Source: Eretmocerus hayati (lineage: Eukaryota; Arthropoda; Insecta; Hymenoptera; Aphelinidae). From it: a DNA stretch of 64,000 nt. Of the stretch, positions 57,894 to 64,000 are shown in pieces. Both the position numbers and the translations under genes were made by a program. Each line of letters begins with the position of its first letter. Position 1 is the stretch's first letter. The DNA is taken from assembly GCA_029851415.1 (NCBI GenBank), contig CM056742.1, positions 115,322,246-115,386,245 of the forward strand, in the 5' to 3' direction. The notes below the pieces were generated by a model. That model saw only the letters and a program-made list of their open reading frames with translations, made no database searches and was not told the DNA's origin.

Positions 57894-58053
57894 ATTGAAC
57901 CAGAGATCTGGCTATTTTAAGGCAGGAAGATATCCCTCGTACCCCCAAATGGCAAGTCTCGTCCACTTTTTGTCCCCCTGGGAACCTGTGAGTCTAGGTA
58001 CTTCCGGCACTTCGAGCTTTTTCCTGCCTCAGGATAGCTAAATCTCTGGTTCA
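57894..58053. mobile_element. 160-bp palindromic MITE
   Basis: TTGAACCAGAGATCTGGCTA and AGGCAGGAA pair with TTCCTGCCT and TAGCTAAATCTCTGGTTCA. A loop of about 90 bp lies between them. Confidence 0.7.
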
Positions 58054-59234
58054 GTAGCATCGAAGTGACTTCGTCAAGGGGTCATTTTGAAGAAAATTGC
58101 AAGGGCTACCAATTGAGGATACTTTCAAAGCAGTACAGATGTGCGCATGCGCGGTTAGAGAGCGGCAACCGCTTCAAAAATTACACGGAAGTCCACAAAA
58201 ATGAGGGTGTTTGTAAAATTTATAGGTTCAACGGAAGGCCGAAACACAGCGTGAAATATTTTCGACATGTTTGGGACACTTGGAAGAACACCTGTGTCAA
58301 GTTTCGAGTTGATTGGTGGAGGGCGATAGATTTGGCGAGCTGGACAAATTGAGCGTTTTCCAATAACTCGCTATCTTTCAATGGACATCACTCGGACCAA
58401 TATCAACCGATTTGGACGTGCAAGAGTGCAAATCACAGGTGTTTTCAAGACAAAGAGAACCAATTGAATTGGATGTGGAAAGATTCACAGACGTCGGGAG
58501 AGCATCCTTTAAAAAATGGTTTAAGAATCGAAAAAAAGTGACTTTACGTATTGTCATGTATACTAAACGCATTTGGTTTTCAGAGTCTTGCATTCTCTTT
58601 TTCTAAAATTTGACATCAAAACAAAGAGAATCCGACCTCGTAGGCTTTGCTACGATGTTTCTGGTCAATTTGGCGACTTTTTTCCAAAACCGTTAAAAAT
58701 GGCCCTTCTTAAAACTTCAAAAGGTTCTAGCGTGCGTAAAACTTTTTCTTGGGTGCTGAAACTCTGGAAGAGTACTACTTTTGGAGCCTCCTTCCATGTA
58801 AAAAATTGGCGGAAAGATCCACGGGGGTCATGCGCACGGATTTCCTGAAACATATCGATCGGATCCACATATATATATGGGCAAATTTCGGGAACTTTCA
58901 ACTTCTGGATAAAAGAAAATCACCTCTCAAATCTCGAGGCACATCGACCAAATTTTGGCAGAATATTTTGGAAAATACCAGGGATAGGAAAATGTGCACG
59001 TTTTCCATTTTTTTGACACGCTAACCGAATTAGCTACCCGATACAAATCCGAGACCAAGAAAAACATTTCGTCGCATCAGATGGCACTTGAATCTGACGA
59101 CGACCTCCCGAAATATTACATCAATCAACATAAGCATATATTAATCTATAAAATAATGAATGATAGATCTAATCATAGCTCTGTAGCGATCTCTGCTCTG
59201 GAACAGCCCAAGTCAGAGCTGTAACTGCCAACTA
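58054..59234. other. Intergenic stretch, no supported gene
   Basis: Starts with words resembling the centre of the GAGTAGTTCC foldbacks (GGTCATTTTGAAGAAAATT, GTGCGCATGCGCGG), so it may be a remnant of that family. Open frames at 58065-58352, 58412-58606 and 58573-59024 overlap in different frames and show no domain. Confidence 0.35.
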
Positions 59235-60022
59235 CAGTACCGTGCAAAGATTCCTGAACGGGAGTATGGAATCCCCTCTTGCAAAAACGTCGATTGCTCG
59301 AGCCCAGATTAACGAAGAGGACATTTGAAAAAAGCATATTAAAGATGAAAAAAAAATGCTCACTTTTTGTGGTTTTTGATTTTTCTCTCAGCCCTTTTTG
59401 GTACCTCGAATAGCTGATGTAATTTCAAGGATTTCGAGAAAAACCGTTTTTACTCTATGGGCTGTAATTTGGACGCGGATAAAGATAGAAGAATTTTGCA
59501 AAAAGCATCTTGAAGAGCGGAAAAATGCCATTTGGAATGATTTTTGATTGTTCTTCACGTCGTGCGAAGAAGAGTGTGAGAGCTCTCAAAGTAGCCAGAT
59601 TCTCGGATTTTCAGTGAAATACATGTAAAAACTAAAAACACCAAAAAATGGCAAAAGACTACGGTTTTGGCTACTTTTACACTCTTATTACACGACGTAA
59701 AAAATAATCGGAAAATCTTCGCAAATGGCATTTTTTCCGCTCTTCAAGATGCTTTTTGCAAAATTGTTCTATCTTTATCCACGTCCAAATTACAGCCCAT
59801 AGAGTAAAAACGGTTTTTTTCTCGAAATTCTTGAAGTTACATCAGCTCTTTGAGGTACGAAAAAGTGCTGAGAGAATAATCAAACACCATGAAAGTTAGC
59901 ATTTTTTCTCATCTTTAAGATAATCTTTTCAAAATTCCTCTACGTTAATCTGGGCTCGAGCAATCGACGTTTTTGCAAGAGAGGATTTTATACCCCCGTT
60001 CAGGAATTTTTGCACGGTACTA
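59235..60022. mobile_element. 788-bp TA-flanked palindromic MITE, mariner-like ends
   Basis: Left TA then CAGTACCGTGCAAAGATTCC; right GGAATTTTTGCACGGTACTA then TA. Arms pair over nearly 390 bp each (ACGTCGATTGCTCGAGCCCA tract, TTTTTACTCTATGGGCTGTA tract) with a centre near 59630. CAGT ends and a TA duplication fit Tc1/mariner-type mobilisation. No transposase. Confidence 0.85.
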
Positions 60023-60670
60023 TAGGTCAGAATCTTCATAAAAAATGTAATTTCATCAATTATAACGGCTGCTTCCTCATTTGCTCTGAAGATGCATAAG
60101 TAAAATTTGGGCGAGGATGGGGGAGGGAAGGTGGCTCCACGAGAAAAAAATGAACAACACATCACTGTTGAATTTTGGATTTAATGAGGAAATCGCAGAA
60201 GGTGAACAAACATCCATATTTAAATACTTAACATTGTTGCGTACATCTCAATCAAATATCTCAGAGTTCTAGTCATACGCTCAATATAAGAAGAAATGTG
60301 TACATGTCAAACGTCGTAATTACAGTCTAGTAGATTGGGAGAAGTATCGAGACAACGCGAACATCACTTGGTGAGTTGATTCTTCAATGCTCTAAGTGGT
60401 TCTCGTTTACTTCCATCACACATGAGCTCCCATTATGATAAGTATTGTGAATACTTGGTCTCGTTTTGAGATGCGCTATCGATCTCACGCTTAATGCTTG
60501 ATGCCATGATATTTTTGTCCACCGAAGTACTATGAACGAGACCCGCCGCGATACTTTGAGTCCATTAGAACCGAAGGGAAAGAAAACAACAGCACTTGAA
60601 ACTGAAATTTCGACCTCTTTATTGACGATGATATTTTAAAAAGATCCTCGATCGAAAAAATAACGATTGC
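60023..60670. other. Intergenic stretch
   Basis: AT-rich DNA without a supported gene; it could include regulatory sequence for the weak candidate peptide that follows. Confidence 0.35.
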
Positions 60671-60853
60671 ATGGCACTAAAAAGAGCAGAAAATTTATTA
60701 ATAGTGACTCTTATAATATTTTTCTCAAGCGTTTTGAGCGTTTGTAAAACGAGTCCGACATTATCCCTCAGTTCTCATGGAACTACTGAAATGAGATTGG
60801 AACACACTCGGTGCGCACCTTTAGCGTTTTGTGAGCACACTCTGCACACTTGA
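60671..60853 (+). CDS. Weak candidate for a small secreted peptide
   Basis: Sixty codons start MALKRAENLLIVTLIIFFSS, a plausible signal peptide, followed by VLSVCKTSPTLSLSSHGTTE and a short tail with cysteines. A donor-like GTGAGC at 60828 (phase 1) could join an excellent acceptor CCTTCATTTTCAG at 61024 to add FKEYGDHC and stop, giving a mature peptide with an added Cys. Both the unspliced and spliced forms are short, so chance is a serious alternative. No family is recognised. Confidence 0.25.
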   Translation: MALKRAENLLIVTLIIFFSSVLSVCKTSPTLSLSSHGTTEMRLEHTRCAPLAFCEHTLHT

Positions 60854-61044
60854 CAGTCACAAAGTGCATAGTTTCGAATGATTTCATCGAAGTCTGTGAC
60901 TGTGCCCCTAGAATTGATGGTTTTGGAGGTAGAAAAACGCTACGATATTTTTCCTGAAATTCGTCACCAATTGCGCTTACTTGCCGGCATACGCAATTGA
61001 AATGGCCAAATTCCTTCATTTTCAGTCAAAGAATATGGTGATCA

Positions 61045-61368
61045 TTGTTAAAATCCGATTCCCACTCCGCTAAAAGAATTATTTGGACCATACAGCGAGG
61101 TTTGAAAAACTGTCAAAAGACCATTACACGAGCTTGGTCCATCACCATGAAGAATCTAGAGCCGGCACAATCAAATTGCGGACAAAGAAGTCATATTCAA
61201 CATTTCAACTATGACATATCCAATTTTCAGAGCGATCCTTCAATCGCTAAAGGAACTGTAGCAGTTTTTGCGAGAGAAAATAGTGGCACTATATTACATC
61301 GCGATTTTCATGATTTGTCGTTTTTTTGCGATGAAATCGTGATGCAGTCTTGGGGAAGGCCTTCATAA
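61045..61368 (+). other. Unassigned open frame of 107 codons
   Basis: Contains an acceptor-like CAATTTTCAG at 61232 before a protein-like tail (AKGTVAVFARENSGTILHRD, then FHDLSFFCDEIVMQSWGRPS). No domain or partner exon is recognised, and its phase does not match the upstream 60671 frame. Confidence 0.2.
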
Positions 61369-64000
61369 GTGTTTCTATTCCATATTATTGACTCAAAATC
61401 ATACCTCGAATCATCCCCAAGGGATATTTCCGAGGTGAGGAGTGAGAACTTCAGAAAATACAGTGATTACACGAAAGTTTAAAGTTTCTGGGACTTGTCC
61501 ATATAACGTCAATGCGTACATCGCAAATTCCATCCACAGCACTGTCATTAAGTATGTGTTTTTGTTTTGATAGAAAAATACATGGCAATAGTGAAGGGAA
61601 AATTGTTTTAGTGAGGAAAAAGCTTCACCGAAGATTGTATAACTATAAATATACCCAATATTCAAAGAAATGTCGACTTTTGCAATTTTCTCTTCATTAT
61701 TTCGATGTATCTTTTCCATCTAAAAAATATATTCTTGTAATTTTCCGGAAAAACCCGATATTTTTCAAGTTCTGAGGCATTTCATTGAGAAAATGGAACT
61801 GTTCTTAGATGATACCACGAATTGGTCTAGAATTTAATTCTGGAACCATGAATTTCAGTGGAATGTCGTATGGGTCGGCGATCCGTTGAAGGAGACGCGA
61901 ACCAGAGAATGAAAATAGTCGAAAAAAATTTTTTTGCAGAAATTCTATACAGTATTGTTTCACTCTCAAGGAAGTACCTATGAATAAGAATGTTCAGCCT
62001 CTTCACGATTTTTCACGCCAGACCTCAAATTTAGGGTTGCACCTCCCCTCAACAACCCAGATTTTGGCTTTTGGGCATTTTACGTTTCACGACGATGCCG
62101 TGAGTCGAAAGTCGTGCACAAAATCGGAATTATCATTCTGAAAGATGTATGTGAGCGAGACCTCAGAGATGTGCTCCAAGTTTAAAAAAAAATCTTAAAA
62201 CACCAAAAATCAAAAGTTTCTGAGAATTGCCCATTTAGTTTTGTCGAATATGATTGAATGTGACAGAGAGATCACGAGGTAAACAAATAGTGAGACTAGA
62301 GATGTTGAATTGACATAATCTTTTCATGCTACTCAATTGGAAAAAATAAAAAATCAAAATTTAAGACTCGATTGGTGTTTGGAAACCATCAACTCCTTTC
62401 CCACTTGTCAGGGAACTGTATTATCACTGGTGGTCAACTTCGAAGGTTGGTCGATATAGATGTCAGTACAAACTGGACTGTTTTGATTTGAGTAAAGATT
62501 CAAACCCCTGTAGAGTCAAACAGGGGCCTATGTTATTTAGCGGACAAGGTAAGAATTCTACGAACAACAACTCGCCAGTGATGATTAAATAATGTAAAAT
62601 AATTGGATGAGAATCAAAAGAGAAATTTGAGCACTCTAAAATCTTGCGAAAATTTCTTCACAGTTTGCTAACACCTAGAATATGAAACGTCTAGGCTTTC
62701 TGGATGCAACGGGCTTATGGAAAAGATGAAAAAACAAGCAAAAATTCCAGGATTACTCATAGGAATTGAGTGTATTATGAACGAGTCCCGGAAACTTTCA
62801 ATTTAGAACTGAATACGCTGCTAAGAGAGATTAACAAGATACTTTCTCCTAGCGGAATAGTTTCAGACGATCACTCGAACTAATGATAAATGTGGGACAC
62901 TGATCAAATTCCAAAATCATGATTGGAATTTCCACAAAATAGTTTCATTTTCCCTGTGGTCCAATCCATTTCAGATTACTTCAGATTATACACATACCTA
63001 TATAACATATGATAACAATCGTTTGGTTGAGGCGGAGTTTTGATTCAGTTGGTTTATAGATTATGAGAGTGGAGTTCTTCAAGGAAAGGAAAAGGTTTTG
63101 TTTTTTGGGAGAAAAATTCGATTTGAATCGGGTTCAAACGTAGTTGAATCAAATTCGGTCTCAACCAATCGATGTAGAATGCTGGAAGAGCACCTCTTTA
63201 GTTTACTAAAAGGTGGATAGATCAGTTGTAGAGGGAGATATAAGCAAAAAATGAATTTTAGTGGAAATTTTTTCATCGTGTTTGAGTTATTTTTACAAGA
63301 TTCAGAGGAATTCAAATAACCTATACTAGGGTTTTTTGGGCAAGATACATCGTCTGGTTGAGGTGAAATTTCAAGATTGTTGGTATAAAGATGATTAAAA
63401 TGAAGTCTTCTGAAATTTTTTGGATTTTTCCAGAATAAATTCAATTTTGACTGTGTTAGAACGGATTTTGAAAAAATTCGGTATCAACCAATCGATTTAG
63501 AATGATGAAAAAGTATCGACTCAGTTTATCAAAATTTGAATGGTCTAGTTTGTGGGGGAGATACGAGGGAAGTATGAATATTGAAAAAAATATTTTCGTA
63601 TATTTTGAGTTATTCATTTGAGGAAACTAGTTACGGAGATTTGGGCTATCTAAGCTGAGGTTTTTTTAGCAAAGTCTGTAACTTGGTTGAAATGGAATTT
63701 TGATAAAATTGGTTTCAATATGCTCCAAATGGAGTTTTTGTTAAAAATTTTCGTTTTTTGTAAAAATTTAGGTTTACGAAGATCAAATGGAATTTCGGTA
63801 TTAACCAACCGATGGATTCAGCCAAAAAACCATAGTCTAAGTAACCCAAATCGCCGAGAGATTGAGTTAGAAAAAGATATTTTAGTATGAAAGTAAACAA
63901 TTTCAGCGATTTTACCTCAAAAAACCTCTAAATCAATCTCGATTGGGAGAGGAGAGCAGCCAAATCACTGGTCTCATCTTTGAGTGATTCCACACTACTC
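61369..64000. other. Right edge, no gene or element recognised
   Basis: AT-rich DNA. Short frames (for example 61411-61719 on -, 63079-63444 on -) have no domain. Between 63000 and 63900 several loosely similar stretches (GGTTTTTTGG, TCAACCAATCGAT) suggest an old tandem duplication of about 330 bp (63155, 63480 and 63795 share TCAACCAATCGAT-like words). Confidence 0.4.

Noticed and set aside
1..64000. Palindromes as assembly artefacts
   Set aside because: Most arms differ by substitutions and indels, and several carry an insertion in only one arm. This is not what a duplicated read or contig would give, although the youngest (15636-17156) still merits a long-read check.

Overview
This window looks like nuclear DNA of an insect. 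It is AT-rich, its genes are split by GT-AG introns, it carries a broken R1-type non-LTR retrotransposon, and it encodes a two-exon apolipophorin-III-like protein. I cannot name the order or species. Coding content is very low. Only two gene models are well supported: a small predicted secreted protein on the + strand (exons 6652-6717 and 7573-7848, 113 aa) and the apolipophorin-III-like gene on the - strand (exons 26006-25752 and 24311-23988, 192 aa, with TATA box, initiator and AATAAA). A few other open frames are listed with low confidence. I see no rRNA, CRISPR array, operon or bacterial signal.

Most of the rest is non-autonomous mobile DNA, mainly long imperfect palindromes (foldback elements). 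From left to right: a foldback with a tRNA-like core (825-1567); a TIR element (2456-3206); the first 816-bp TA-flanked element (3494-4309); small palindromes (5258-5717, 8472-8726); a 2.1-kb palindrome (8808-10898); a hairpin whose arms are minisatellites (11456-12401); the R1 remnant (14255-15192); a 1.5-kb palindrome (15636-17156); and smaller MITEs and foldbacks to 23190. The apolipophorin gene follows, with a foldback inside its intron (25048-25504), then a nested palindrome (26825-29064).

The region 29787-36470 is one large palindrome. Its right arm is swollen by later insertions, including two copies of a TA-flanked element that each contain a 20-bp minisatellite, and a TTAA-flanked element. 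From 40.8 to 49.0 kb there are two Helitron-type 3' ends and two copies of a repeat unit. One copy is interrupted by the second 816-bp element. Both lead into long, C-poor, GA-rich DNA that carries six copies of a conserved hairpin-forming module. From 51.1 to 60.0 kb come another nested palindrome, an inverted block of degenerate tandem repeats, and several MITEs. The last 3 kb hold nothing I recognise.

The elements explain one another. In several palindromes one arm carries a later insertion while the opposite arm keeps the uninterrupted sequence, so insertion boundaries and target-site duplications can be read within the window. The genes do not form a pathway. The strongest candidates for something undescribed are the repeated hairpin modules of 43-49 kb, the hairpin with minisatellite arms, and the unrecognised secreted protein. 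All judgements are by eye; no search was run.
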